Counted from the stretch's first letter, positions 47,831 to 60,389 are shown. The stretch is DNA of 64,000 nt from Theodoxus fluviatilis (GCA_034096865.1 JAWQFJ010005913.1:22799-86798), one strand, 5' to 3'. Notes: generated by a model not told the origin, from the sequence alone. Program-made: numbers and translations.

Positions 47831-47992
47831 GTGACAAGGCAGAGCTGATTGACAACCACTCTGAAAGACCAAGGAAGATGCAGTCGGAGGACGAGAGCAA
47901 CCATCGTGAAGCATCGCCTCTGCAGAGCACCCGACACATCCTGGAGTCCGGAAAGGAACTGTCAGTGCATCTCTCTGCCTCTGTATCAGGTC
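47831..47992 (+). CDS. Candidate 5' exon of the gamma-glutamyltransferase gene
   Basis: The open frame reads DKAELIDNHSERPRKMQSED, then ESNHREASPLQSTRHILESG and KELSVHLSASVS, hydrophilic as expected for a cytoplasmic N-terminus before a signal anchor. A Met lies within it (ATGCAGTCGG). The obvious donor (TATCAG/GTCTTT, 47993) leaves one base, whereas the membrane exon at 48849 needs two, so these exons do not join directly; a small exon or another donor would be required. The exon end is also part of a local duplication (47955-48030 versus 48045-48125). Low confidence. Confidence 0.3.
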
Positions 47993-48848
47993 TTTGGGGT
48001 GGTGTGACGAGGCTGTTCAGGGGATGATGAGGATTTGAGGGATGATGGTAAAAAACTGTCAATCCATCTGTCTGCTTCTGTTTGGGGTTTTTGGGGTGGG
48101 GGGTATAAGACTCTTTGGGGATGAAGGTTGGGGCATGGTAAGGTTAGGGGTCAAATCATCTTCGAGAGCAAGATGGGGCAGGAAAGTGAAGAAGGAAAGT
48201 GTATTCTTTCTGTTTGTTGCACACACTCCAGTGAATGAATATACCATCTCCATTCACCTTGTCTAGCAGTGCTGTATTAAAGTTGTGTTCATGTTAGATT
48301 CTTGCTCACAGACAATCAGATTGTCTGCATTACTTGAAATCGAGTTGACTCTAACAACCCTGGTTGCCAGCTGATCTGTCTGTCACAGAGGTGGGAAGTC
48401 TAGATCATGGGCAAGGCATGTGTATGATGACACTGTGGAAGTTGTTTTGGTCAGTTGCGGAAACTATGAACAGTCATTCACATTTTGAATCCTGGCTCTT
48501 TGCATCCCTTTTACTCGTCCTAGGTGTGAAATGTATATGTGGCTCGTGCCACAATGAGAGAGAATAGAGTGTGTGTCTGTAACTTTGCTGATGTTTTTGT
48601 TTAGTGTGTTTTATGTTTGCATACATGCATGTGTGTGTGTGTGGGGGGGGGGGGGGGGGGGGGGGTTGGGGGGGAGATAAGTTTCTTTAATTTTTAATCT
48701 GTATCAAAGCAGTTTTTGCATGACATAGTAAGTAAGTGTGTCTGGGTGTATTAAAAGTTTTTATCCATTTGTTTCACAAGTACTGTAAGTAGAAGTCCAG
48801 TTTCTGTATTTTATCTTATTTCATGTAGATTTTCTTTTTCTTTTTCAG

Positions 48849-48957
48849 GCTGTCAGACCAGTCCACAAGTTTGAAGATCATCATCATCTCTACCATTGTT
48901 TTTGCACTGGCAGTGACCATGGCCCTCATCCTCACCATCTTCCTGGCTCCCCCTCCG
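48849..48957 (+). CDS. GGT: Gamma-glutamyltransferase, signal-anchor exon
   Basis: A 109-bp exon with acceptor TTTTTCAG and donor GTAAGC. It starts with the last base of a split codon, then reads 36 codons: LSDQSTSLK followed by a hydrophobic run containing IISTIVFALAVTMALILTI and ending in LAPPP. This is one transmembrane helix of about 24 residues preceded by a Lys, a type II signal anchor as in GGT enzymes. It ends in phase 0, exactly matching the phase-0 start of the exon at 55098, which carries the conserved enzyme domain. No splice-compatible exon upstream is certain. Confidence 0.65.
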
Positions 48958-50164
48958 GTAAGCATGCCACTGTTTGGCATTGGAGTCGAATAGGGACTGG
49001 TGGAGTGTAAAGATCTCTGGGGTCAGTGCCATGGGAGGGGATGGAGATACCAGACATTGCCCTTGCAAGGTGGCTGTAGGGGCTCTGAAGCAAAAACCAT
49101 CAAGAGGTTTTTGCATGGCTTGGTTGCTAGCATTTTCAATGTGAGCAGAGTTGTGAGAGAGACAACTTAAGAGCACAGGGCAGGGGGTTGGGGGTTCTCC
49201 TGATGGAAGTCAGATGCAGCGGCTTTGTCAGCAGGTCCATGGTCGGGTTGCTTCCAAGTCTGGGTGCGCAGCTAGACAGGCAGAGGCAGAAGCCGCAAAA
49301 TGCTGGGGAAGCTGCCTCCCTTTGGGTTTGGAGGAAACACATGCTGCCCTGATGGACTTGATGTCTCCCACAATTTGAGCTATCACATACCTCCTGGTAG
49401 CTCAAGGTGCTACTTGGGTCCAGCTGTTGGAGTGGTACTGGAGCAGGCCCTGAAAACAAAAGACTACAGATGAGAGCAGCAAAGGCTGTATGCAAGCCTT
49501 GTGACTGATGAGCCCTGTACTCATGGTGGGAGCTCTTGGCCTTTCTGGCAAATGGTTTCCCAAGAACGAGTTGTGTGTTGAGGAAGGGAAAGGGTGAGTG
49601 AAGATTTAAAGCTTCATGAGCTCTTTCTTGCCAGAAGAATCAATGATTGAGGGCTAGGTGTCGATTTATCTCTGACTGGTGGATGAGTTCTTGAGGGTTG
49701 GACATGAACTGTGGGGACTTTTTTGTGTGTTCATGCGTTGTACTTGACTCTCCAGGGCTGTAAGAATGAACTGTAGGTCCTAGGCATACACAAAAAATAG
49801 TTTGGTGACCTGACCAACCCTATTTTTTCCTGCCAACCCGTAACTTTTTTCAATCATGGGGAGAAAAAAAGAAAAGAAAAAAAATCAAGGGTGAACAACA
49901 GACTGCATGCTGTCTCATCTTTTTGAGCACTATTATTAATTTTTTAAACTTTTTCAACAAAAAAGAAATTTTAATTTGTGTTCAGATGAATACATGGCAT
50001 TTCTTAAAACACTCTCAAACACACACACACATATGTGCACAGTCTCAATCCGGCCTCCTTAAAACAAAACAACAACAAAAAGTCTGGCCTTCCTACCGAC
50101 ACTGATTTTTTTAATAGGAGTCATGAGTTACCATAACTACAACTTCTTCTCTCTTTTTTTTTTT

Positions 50165-50195
<31 letters not shown>

Positions 50196-51355
50196 GGGGC
50201 CTTAGTGATCTGACCTTATCTCAATGCCTCAATGTAGCAGCCCCTTAGGTGGCTTGGGGCAGCCTCTGGCTGATCTACCAACCTGCCATCAGCCGTGACT
50301 TCCAGGGGTCATGGAGTGACTCCTGCCCTGTGTCCCAATTGGGGTCTTGGGCTGGCTTCCCTGACTCGGCATTGCACTGACCTTTGTGGTACACATGTCT
50401 TGGGCTGGCTTCCCTGACTCGGCATTGCACTGACCTTTGTGGTAGACATGTACCAAGCTACTATTGCAAATTTCTCTTTTGTTTTGGAGTGTTATTAGTG
50501 ATGGGATGTAATTTTTTAAAATCTCATTGATGGTTTTCTTTTCCATCATAAGAGAAATGCTGTGTGTACTATTTCACTTTCTGACATGACTATTGCACTC
50601 TGTTTTTTATCAAAACAAAATAGTTGGTTCTAAAGTTTATTGTGCTTGAACAGGTTGCAGATGTATGTCGCTGTTTCTGTATGATGTGAGAGCAGTGCAG
50701 ACATTTTTTTCTAAGTCTTTAGAATTTAGGCAGCTTACTACCACAGAATGCTTGCAACTGGCTGAAAGATTCTACATGGAGCTAAGCTTGAGCAGGGCTG
50801 TGATTGCACTGGATGTAAATGGAAATACAGCTTCTTCAGAAAACATTTAATATGCATCCTGAAACTTGCTTGGGCATATTTTTGTGCAGTTAAAAAATAT
50901 TTTTGTGGTGATTCGGTGACACGAAATAACTGCAGACTGACACTGTGGAGAGACCTGTGATTGCACACGCTACATGTATCTAGGATACATTCTGCATGCA
51001 CTCAGATGGAGGTAACAATGATGAACTGCTGAATGTGAGTAAACAGTGCCATTCATTTGTGGACATATGGATCAATCAGTGAGCAAAACAATCGATTGTA
51101 AACTCTACTTTGTGCTTTCTCCCCAATGTTGATTTACCAGGGTGCATACCAATTGATCATGCACTTAACGATGACCTGATTTTGACTGTCTCACTAAAGA
51201 ATGCATTGCGTGCAAGCCATTACACAAGTCTCCATCAAAGATTTTCTCCATGTTCATATTTGTACAAAAACTAATTGATGATTTGATGATCATATCATGG
51301 CCTCCTGCAGCCCCAAAGGACCCTGGGATCAGCACACTCAAGAGTGGTGTCAGGT
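48958..51355. other. GGT intron, left part
   Basis: Holds the dispersed repeat copy at 49290-49460 (partner of 3385-3585), a T run then G run at 50154-50199, and a 53-bp tandem duplication at 50345-50450 containing GACTCGGCATTGCACTGACC. Confidence 0.6.
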
Positions 51356-54300
51356 TGTGTGGCTGTATGGAGACTGTGGCTGTATGGAGACTGTGGCTGT
51401 ATGGAGACTGTGGCTGTATGGAGACTGTGGCTGTATGGAGACTGTGGCTGTATGGAGACTGTGGCTGTATGGAGACTGTGGCTGTATGGAGACTGTGGCT
51501 GTATGGAGACTGTGGCTGTATGGAGACTGTGGCTGTATGGAGACTGTGGCTGTATGGAGACTGCAGCTGTATGGAGACTGTGGCTGTATGGAGACTGGCT
51601 GTATGGAGACTGTGGCTGTATGGAGACTGTGGCTGTATGGAGACTGTGGCTGTATGGAGACTGTGGCTGTATGGAGACTGGCTGTATGGAGACTGTGGCT
51701 GTATGGAGACTGTGGCTGTATGGAGACTGGCTGTATGGAGACTGCAGCTGTATGGAGACTGGGGCTGTATGGAGACTGTGGCTGTATGGAGACTGTGGCT
51801 GTATGGAGACTGTGGCTGTATGGAGACTGTGGCTGTATGGAGACTGTGGCTGTATGGAGACTGTGGCTGTATGGAGACTGTGGCTGTATGGAGACTGTGG
51901 CTGTATGGAGACTGTGGCTGTATGGAGACTGTGGCTGTATGGAGACTGTGGCTGTATGGAGACTGGCTGTATGGAGACTGTGGCTGTATGGAGACTGTGG
52001 CTGTATGGAGACTGTGGCTGTATGGAGACTGTGGCTGTATGGAGACTGTGGCTGTATGGAGACTGCAGCTGTATGGAGACTGGGGCTGTATGGAGACTGT
52101 TGCTGTATGGAGACTGTGGCTGGAGACTGTGGCTGTATGGAGACTGTGGCTGGAGACTGTGGCTGTATGGAGACTGTGGCTGGAGACTGTGGCTGTATGG
52201 AGATTGTGGCTGTATGGAGACTGTGGCTGTATGGAGACTGTGGCTGGAGACTGTGGCTGGAGACTGTGGCTGTATGGAGATTGTGGCTGTATGGAGACTG
52301 TGGCTGTATGGAGACTGTGGCTGTATGGAGACTGTGGCTGTATGGAGACTGTGGCTGTATGGAGACTGTGGATGTATGGAGACTGTGGCTGTATGGAGAC
52401 TGTGGCTGTATGAAGACTGTGGCTGTATGGAGACTGTGGCTGTATGAAGACTGTGGCTGTATGAAGACTGTGGCTGTATGGAGACTGTGGCTGTATGAAG
52501 ACTGTGGCTGTATGGAGACTGTGGCTGTATGGAGACTGTGGCTGTATGAAGACTGTGGCTGTATGGAGACTGTGGCTGTATGGAGACTGTGGCTGTATGA
52601 CGACTGTGGCTGTATGGAGACTGTGGCTGTATGGAGACTGTGGCTGTATGGAGACTGTGGCTGTATGAAGACTGTGGCTGTATGGAGACTGTGGCTGTAT
52701 GGAGACTGTGGCTGTATGAAGACTGTGGCTGTATGGAGACTGTGGCTGTATGACGACTGTGGTTGTATGGAGACTGGCTGTATGGAGACTGTGGCTGTAT
52801 GAAGACTGTGGCTGTATGGAGACTGTGGCTGTATGGAGACTGTGGCTGGAGACTGTGGCTGTATGGAGACTGTGGCTGTATGAAGACTGCAGCTGTATGG
52901 AGACTGTGGCTGTATGGAGACTGTGGCTGTATGGAGACTGTGGCTGTATGGAGACTGTGGCTGTATGAAGACTGTGGCTGTATGGAGACTGTGGCTGTAT
53001 GACGACTGTGGCTGTATGGAGACTGTGGATGTATGGAGACTGTGGCTGTATGGAGACTGTGGCTGTGTGGAGACTGTGGCTGTATGGAGACTGTGGATGT
53101 ATGAAGACTGCAGCTGTATGGAGACTGTGGCTGTATGGAGACTGTGGCTGTATGAAGACTGTGGCTGTATGAAGACTGTGGCTGTATGGAGACTGTGGCT
53201 GTATGGAGACTGTGGCTGTATGGAGACTGTGGATGTATGGAGACTGTGGCTGTATGGAGACTGTGGCTGTATGGAGACTGTGGCTGTATGGAGACTGTGG
53301 CTGTATGGAGACTGTGGCTGTATGGAGACTGTGGCTGTATGGAGACTGTGGCTGGAGACTGTGGCTGTATGAAGACTGCCGCTGTATGAAGACTGTGGCT
53401 GTATGGAGACTGTGGCTGTATGGAGACTGTGGCTGTATGGAGACTGTGGCTGTATGGAGACTGTGGCTGTATGAAGACTGTGGCTGTATGGAGACTGTGG
53501 CTGTATGGAGACTGTGGCTGTATGAAGACTGCAGCTGTATGGAGACTGTGGCTGTATAGAGACTGTGGCTGTATGGAGACTGTGGCTGTATGGAGACTGT
53601 GGCTGTATGGAGACTGTGGCTGTATGGAGACTGTGGCTGTATGGAGACTGTGGCTGTATAGAGACTGTGGCTGTATGAAGACTGCAGCTGTATGGAGACT
53701 GTGGCTGTATGGAGACTGTGGCTGTATGGAGACTGTGGCTGTATGAAGACTGTGGCTGTATGGAGACTGTGGCTATATGAAGACTGCAGCTGTATGGAGA
53801 CTGTGGCTGTATGGAGACTGTGGCTGTATGAAGACTGTGGCTGTATGGAGACTGTGGCTGTATGAAGACTGTGGCTGTATGGAGACTGTGGCTGTATGGA
53901 GACTGTGGCTGTGTGGAGACTGTGGCTGTATGGAGACTGTGGCTGTATGGAGACTGTGGCTGTATGGAGACTGTGGCTGTATGGAGACTGTGGCTGTATG
54001 AAGACTGCAGCTGTATGGAGACTGTGGCTGTATGGAGACTGTGGCTGGAGACTGTGGCTGTATGGAGACTGTGGCTGTATGGAGACTGTGGCTGTATGGA
54101 GACTGTGGCTGTATGGAGACTGTGGCTGTATGAAGACTGCAGCTGTATGGAGACTGTGGCTGTATGGAGACTGTGGCTGTATGGAGACTGTGCCTGTATG
54201 GAGACTGTGGCAGGAGACTGTGGCTGTATGGAGACTGTGGCTGTATGGAGACTGTGGCTGTATGGAGACTGTGGCTGTATGGAGACTGTGGCTGTATGGA

Positions 54301-54640
54301 GACTGTGGCTGTATGGAGACTGTGGCTGTATGGAGACTGTGGCTGGAGACTGTGGCTGTATGGAGACTGTGGTTGTATGAAGACTGCAGCTGTATGGAGA
54401 CTGTGGCTGTATGGAGACTGTGGCTGTATGGAGACTGTGGCTGTATGGAGACTGTGGCTGGAGACTGTGGCTGTATGGAGACTGTGGTTGTATGAAGACT
54501 GCAGCTGTATGGAGACTGTGGCTGGAGACTGTGGCTGTATGGAGACTGTGGTTGTATGAAGACTGCAGCTGTATGGAGACTGTGGCTGTATGGAGACTGT
54601 GGCTGTATGGAGACTGTGGCTGTATGGAGACTGTGGCTGT
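51356..54640. repeat. Minisatellite, 17-bp unit, about 190 copies, inside the GGT intron
   Basis: The unit is GTGGCTGTATGGAGACT, with variants TGAAGACT, TGACGACT, CTGCAGCT and a short form lacking the TGTAT step (GGCTGGAGACT). Seventeen is not a multiple of three, so the translation repeats every 17 residues (VAVWRLWLYGDCGCMET) in every frame and stays open for up to 500 codons. The opposite strand is also open. None of this is coding evidence. Confidence 0.97.
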
Positions 54641-54726
54641 ATAGTCCTAAGGGAGGATAGCAAACCCTTCTGCAACCCTTCCATACAAACTCTGTAGATT
54701 AATCATTGGATTCAGACATCACATCG

Positions 54727-54874
<148 letters not shown>

Positions 54875-55097
54875 TAATAAAAGCATAGATGCTTTAGTGT
54901 TTAGTGGTAAATGTCAGGAAAATTTACCACACAATAAAACCTAAACATTTTGCTCCTGGAATTGTAGGCAGCACAGCCCCAATCCAGCACATTAGAAGCA
55001 TGCTTGTTCCATCAGCCAATCAGATGTCCTTCTTGGTGAATAAAGTCTTTCCATTCTAGCTGCTGTGCAATTGCCTCACCTGTGCCAATGTCTACAG

Positions 55098-55249
55098 GTT
55101 GGCTCCCATGCTGCGGTGGCCACAGACGTGCAAGAGTGCTCAGATAAGGGACTGGAGATCCTCAAGATGGGAGGCAACGCCGTGGATGCTGCAGTGGCTG
55201 CTGCCCTGTGTGTGGGCGTCATTAATGCCCACAGCTCTGGACTGGGAGG
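55098..55249 (+). CDS. GGT: Gamma-glutamyltransferase, first catalytic-domain exon
   Basis: A 152-bp exon with acceptor GTCTACAG and donor GTAATT. It reads VGSHAAVATDVQECSDKGLE, ILKMGGNAVDAAVAAALCVG and VINAHSSGLGG. This is the invariant start of the GGT fold: AAVA-D---CS--G---L--GG-AVDAA-AA--C-G--N-HS-G-GGG. GGT cleaves the gamma-glutamyl bond of glutathione at the cell surface; the autoprocessing Thr and the substrate-binding Arg lie in later exons outside the window. The exon starts in phase 0 (joins 48957) and ends after GG of a Gly codon. NAHSSGLGG favours the GGT1/GGT5 branch over GGT7. The next exon is not visible by the window's end. Confidence 0.88.
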
Positions 55250-55254
55250 GTAAT

Positions 55255-58200
55255 TGTCTTATGTACAGCACAGCTATTACAGCCTTTGTCTAGTGTACAG
55301 CACAGCTCTCACATTCTTTGTCTAGTGTACAGCGCAGCTCTCACTGTCTTTGTCTAGTGTACAGCACAGCTGTCTCACCCTTTGTCTAGTGTGCAGCACA
55401 GCTGTCACAGCCTTTGTCTAGTGTACAGCACAGCTGTCACAGCCTTTGTGTAGTGTACAGCACAGCTGTCACAGTCTTTGTCTAATGTGCAGCACAGCTC
55501 TCACAGCCTTTGTCTAGTGTACAGCACAGCTCTCACACTCTTTGACTAGTGTACAGCACAGCTGTCACAGCCTTTGTGTAGTGTACAGCACAGCTGTCAC
55601 AGCCTTTGTCTAGTGTACAGCACACATGTCACAGCCTTTGTCTAGTGCACAGCACAGCTCTCACAGCCTTTGTCTAGTGTACAGCACAGCTCTCACACTC
55701 TTTGTCTAGTGTACAGCACAGCTGTCACAGCCTTTGTCTAGTGCACAGCACAGCTCTCACAGCCTTTGTCTAGTGTACAGCACACATGTCACAGCCTTTG
55801 TGTAGTGTACAGCACAGCTCTCACAGCCTTTGTCTAGTGTACAGCACAGCTGTCACACCCTTTGTCTAGTGTACAGCACAGCTGTCACACTCTTTGTCTA
55901 GTGTACAGCACAGGTGTTAACGCCTTTGTGTAGTGCACAGCACAGCTCTCACTGTCTTTGTCTAGTATAGAGCACAGCTGTCACAGCCTTTGTCTAGTGT
56001 ACAGCACAGCTGTCACAGTCCTTGTCTAGTGTACAGCACAGCTCTCACAGCCTTTGTCTAGTGTACAGCACAGCTGTCTCAGCCTTTGTCTAGTGCACAG
56101 CACAACTGTCACATCCCTTGTCTAGTGTACAGCACAGCTCTCACAGACTTTGTCTAGTGTACAGCACAGCTGTCACAGCTATAGGTCTAGTGTACAGCAC
56201 AGCTGTCACACCCTTGTCTAGTGAACAGCACAGCTCTCACAGCCTTTGTCTAGTGTACAGCACAGCTCTCACAGTCTTTGTCTAGGGTACAATACAGCTC
56301 TCACAATCTTTGTCTAGTATACAGCACAGCTGTCACAGCCTTTGTCTAGTGTACAGTACAGCTGTCACAGCCTTTGTGTAGTGCACAGCACAGCTGTCAC
56401 TGTCTTTGTCTAGTGTACAGTAAACCTCTCACAGTCTTTGTCTAGCACAGCTGTCACATACCTTGTCTAGTGTTCAGCACAGCTCTCACAGTCTTTGTCT
56501 AGTGAACAGCACAGCTGTCACCTCCCTTGTCTAGTGTACAATAAAGCTCTCACAGTCTTTGTCTAGTGAACAGCACAGCTCTCACAGTCTTTGTCTAGTG
56601 TACAGTACAGCTCTCACTGTCTTTGTCTAGTGAACAGCACAGATCTCACCGTCTTTGTCTAGTGAACACCACAGCTGTCACAGCCCTTGTCTAGTGTACA
56701 GCACAGCTCTCACAGCCTTTGTCTAGTGTACAGCACAGCTCTCACTGTCTTTGTCTAGTATAGAGCACAGCTGTCACAGCCTTTGTCTAGTGTACAGCAC
56801 AGCTGTCACAGCCTTTGTCTAGTGTACAGCACAGCTCTCACAGTCTTTGTCTAGTGTACAGCACAGCTGTCACAGCCTTTGTCTAGTGTACAGCACAGCT
56901 CTCACAGTCTTTGTCTAGTGTACAGCACAGCTGTCGCAGCCATTGGTCTAGTGTACAGCACAGCTGTCAGAGTCTTTGTTGTACAGCACAGCTGTCACAG
57001 CCTTTGTGTAGTGTTCAGCACAGCTCTCACTGTCTTTGTCTAGTGAACAGCACAGCTGTCACAGACCTTGTCTAGTGTACAGCACAGCTCTCACTGTCTT
57101 TGTCTAGTGAACAGCACAGCTCTCACTGTCTTTGTCTAGTGAACAGCACAGCTGTCACCTCCCTTGTCTAGTGTACAGTAAAGCTCTCACAGTCTTTGTC
57201 TAGTGAACAGCACAGCTCTCACAGTCTTTGTCTAGTGTACAGCACAGCTCTCACAGTCTTTGTCTAGTGAACAGCACAGCTCTCACAGTCTTTGTCTAGT
57301 TTGCAGCACAGCTGTCGCAACCTTTTGTCTAGTGTAACGCACAGCTGTCACAGCCTTTGTCTAGTGTACAGCACAGCTCTCACAGCCTTTGTCATACAGT
57401 GCAGCTGTCACAGCCTTTGTCTAGTATACAGCACAGCTGTCACTGTATTTGTCTAGTGTACATCACAGCTGTCACAGCCCTTGTCTAGTGTACAGTAAAC
57501 TTCTCACAGTCTTTGTCTAGTGAACAGCACAGCTGTCACAGCCCTTGTCTAGTGTACAGCACAGCTGTCACAGCCTTTGTCTATTGTACAGCACAGCTCT
57601 CACAGTCTTTGTCTAGTGTACAGCACAGCTGTCACAGCCATTGGTCTAGTGTACAGCACAGCTGTCACAGCTTTTGTGTAGTGTTCAGCACAGCTCTCAC
57701 CGTCTTTGTCTAGTGAACAGCACAGCTGTCACCTCCCTTGTCTAGTGTACAGTAAAGCTCTCAGTCTTTGTCTAGTGAACAGTACAGCTCTCACAGTCTT
57801 TGTCTAGTGTGCAGCACAGCTGTCACAATCTTTTGTCTAGTGTACAGCACAGCTGTCACAGCCTTTGTGTAGTGTACAGCACAGCTGTCACAGCCTTTGT
57901 CTAGTGTGCAGCACAGCTCTCACACAGCCTTTGTCTAGTGTACAGCACAGCTGTCACAGTCCTTGTCTAGTGTACAGTAAAGCTCTCACAGTCTTTGTCT
58001 AGTGCGTCATGCAAACACTGCAGCTTCCTTTCGGTCAAATCTGAAAACCCACTTGTTCTCTAAGTCCTATTGAAAATATTTCGTACTTGCTGAATGTTTC
58101 AGGCTCATGTTTGTATATAATGCATGTATGTGTTTCTTCACGTGTAGGATGCATGTTGTATTATAACATGCGTACGTGCGTTTTCATGTTCAGGCTCCAA

Positions 58201-58478
58201 CTGTATGATAATGTGTGCGTGTTTTTGTGTGTGTGTGCGCCTAGAGCTCCACTATGTACTTTTTTGACTGTGTGGAGGAAGTGCGCCTTATAAATAAACA
58301 TATTATTATTATTAGTGTGCAGCACAGCTGTCACAATCTTTTGTCTAGTGTACAGCACAGCTGTCACAGCCTTTGTGTAGTGTACAGCACAGCTGTCACA
58401 GTCCTTGTCTAGTGTACAGCACAGCTCATACAGCCTTTGCCTAGTGTACAGCACAGCCAATGCTGTATGTTTAAATGC
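55255..58478. repeat. Minisatellite, 32-bp unit, about 90 copies, in the next GGT intron
   Basis: The array starts only a few bases after the exon's donor. The unit contains GTACAGCACAGCTGTCACAG and CCTTTGTCTAGT. It varies more than the other arrays (CTCTCACAGTC, GTGAACAGC and CCTCCC forms). It is interrupted by a LINE fragment at 57998-58317. Confidence 0.97.
57998..58317 (+). mobile_element. LINE 3' end inserted in the minisatellite
   Basis: It begins with a short RT C-terminal remnant (NTAASFRSNLKTHLFSKSY) and ends with TTATAAATAAACATATTATT and ATT repeats. The surrounding 32-bp array resumes at once, with TAGTG on both sides as a possible target duplication. The FRSNLKTHLF motif and the ATT tail match the LINE at 21473-22735, so the two belong to related families. 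Confidence 0.85.
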
Positions 58479-58630
58479 CAGGGACAAAATTTAATTCCAG
58501 GAACTGGGGTTTGTTTGTGAAACATCATATTTTGAGGAGGGTGTACCTTTAATGTGAATGTATGTGTTTTAATGACAGAACAGGATGACCAAACCTCTTC
58601 TGTGGCCCGAACAACCTCAAGATAAAGAGA

Positions 58631-59035
58631 TTTAAGAAATTTAAACTAATTTCTATGTTTTCCTGACATACTTACCAGTAGACAACTCATAGGTAGATGA
58701 CCTTTTCACCTCGAAAAAAGATTTGCCAAAATCTTCCCCACCCACGTGGCACCAGCATAAGCCAATGAAATAGCTTCATCCATAGCGCCATGGCCAGTGA
58801 AAGGGGAATCAACTCTCGCCATTTCCTGCACATGCGCCTAGATACTGTGGTCAGCCACGTGCCCGTCACTTTCGATAACACACCGAGAACTTGTGAAGAT
58901 GCACAAAAATGGGGAGGTGGGTGGGAAAATAATGTTGTCTACTGGTAAGTATGTCAGGAAAACATAGAAATTAGTTTAAATTTCTTAAAGTTTTCCCTCC
59001 ATACTGACCAGTAGACAACTCATAGGTAGATTACC
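58631..59035. repeat. Inverted plus direct terminal repeats, probable DIRS element terminus
   Basis: Two perfect 56-bp inverted arms (58631-58686 and 58934-58989; GACATACTTACCAGTAGACA in the left arm) flank 247 bp. Right after the second arm, GACCAGTAGACAACTCATAG at 59009-59030 repeats part of the first arm in direct orientation. This A-X-A'-A layout next to a tyrosine-recombinase ORF fits the unusual inverted/split termini of DIRS-type retroelements. Confidence 0.7.
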
Positions 59036-59089
59036 CCAAGCTGGCGGCGGGATGTGCATCCACGCAAAAGAACTGCTGACTACTCACCC

Positions 59090-60014
59090 TCAAAGGCGAA
59101 CAGCCGCACCCGCCACCACCAACTTGTTAATGCCATAGGTGTCATCCAGGCGACGAACACGAACGTCCCGCAGGTAGTGGTGTGTGAAGACGCAGTCACT
59201 GCGCCAGAACGCCGCCTTCATGAGATGAGACAGCGATACATTCTTGGCAAAAGCCATAGAGGTCGCCACCTCGCGAATCTCATGAGTCCTGGAAGCACCA
59301 GCCGGAGGAACCAGCAGCGCATTCTGATACGCGTCCGAGATCAGCCGACGAATCCAGCAGGAAATGGATGTCTTCGATATCTCCCCGTGCCCAAGTTTCA
59401 ATGGAAGAAACAGTCTACGTCGGCGGAAACGACAAGACTGAGTTCTAGCCAGGTAAACCTTCAGTGCACGGACCGGACAGTTGAGACAGTCAGGCTCGTT
59501 CGAATCGACGATACAAGAGAGACCCTTAATCTCAACACTCTGACAGTCAGAAATAGCACTCTGATTCTTGCAACGAAACTCCGGCAGAAACGAGAGGATG
59601 CAGGACTGACCATTCGCATTATAATTCCTATTCATGCTTTCCCGACAATGACGCAACGCCAGGGAAATAGACATGTGAGAGATACCGCGCCTCTTCAAAC
59701 CGTGTGTGATAGTAGCAACACGGTCCGTCTCTTCAAAAGAGCGAGCAGTTTGCCTCACAATGGAGCTAGCACCCAACGGTGTACTGGACGGAAGAGAACG
59801 ACGAGCAGTACGTTTGGAAGGCAGAGGAGCACGAGAAGATGCGGCTAAAAGGGCCTGACCAAACCTGTCCAGCGCCGAGCCAGGCCGACTACCCCTGGTA
59901 ACAGTACCCACAGGCACAGAAAAACCATCCAACTGGTCATTCACAACCGATACATCGCCCTGTGCAACCTGAGTGCCCGCGGAGCCCGCGACGTTGACAT
60001 GAAGCGAAGCAGAA
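59090..60014 (-). pseudogene. DIRS-type tyrosine recombinase, interrupted at its N-terminal side
   Basis: On the - strand the frame from about 60014 to the stop at 59090 contains CPVRALKVYLARTQSCRFRR, then SKTSISCWIRRLISDAYQ, SRTHEIREVATSMAFAKNVS and FWRSDCVFTHHYLRDV. This is the catalytic half of a DIRS/Ngaro tyrosine recombinase: the HxxR box is HEIR, and the nucleophile Tyr is in HHYLRDV, with the usual ASW-like segment (AAFW) between. It would insert the element's circular DNA. The frame continues above 60014 only into transposon sequence, because a MULE is inserted at 60024. The RT-RNase H part was not found; 63496-64000 may hold the displaced upstream sequence. Confidence 0.8.
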
Positions 60015-60023
60015 GGCCTCCAT

Positions 60024-60272
60024 GACATAAGATCGAAAGACAGAAGATCGAGCGACAAAAGATCGATAGGATATCGAAAGACAGAAGATCGAAGGCGACA
60101 GAAGATCGAAATACAAAATAAGACAGAAGATCGAACGATAAAAGATCGACTGTGACAGAAAATCGAAAGACCAAAAGATCGATAAGAGAGAAAAGATCGA
60201 CATGACATTAGATCGAATATCGAAAGACAGAATATCGAAATTTTCATAAAAATCGAAAGAAAAAAGATCGAA
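60024..60272 (+). repeat. MULE left terminal region with iterated GATCGAA motif
   Basis: About fifteen imperfect 13-20 bp units of the form GACARAAGATCGAA in direct orientation. These are likely transposase-binding or subterminal repeats. Confidence 0.85.
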
Positions 60273-60389
60273 CATTTATTTGTACATTGAATGTGTTTGT
60301 TTGTTAAATTTCACACCAAAAATATGCCTGCACACAGAACACATCAACACTTCAATACAAAGAAAATCAGCATCAAATTTATATCAAAG

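Noticed and set aside
51297..54684. Open frames up to about 500 codons on both strands (CMETVAVWRLWLYGDCG; HTATVSIQPQSPYS)
   Set aside because: Translation of the 17-bp array; openness is a property of the unit.
59054..59848. 264-codon + strand frame
   Set aside because: Antisense to the tyrosine recombinase; lacks recognisable domains.
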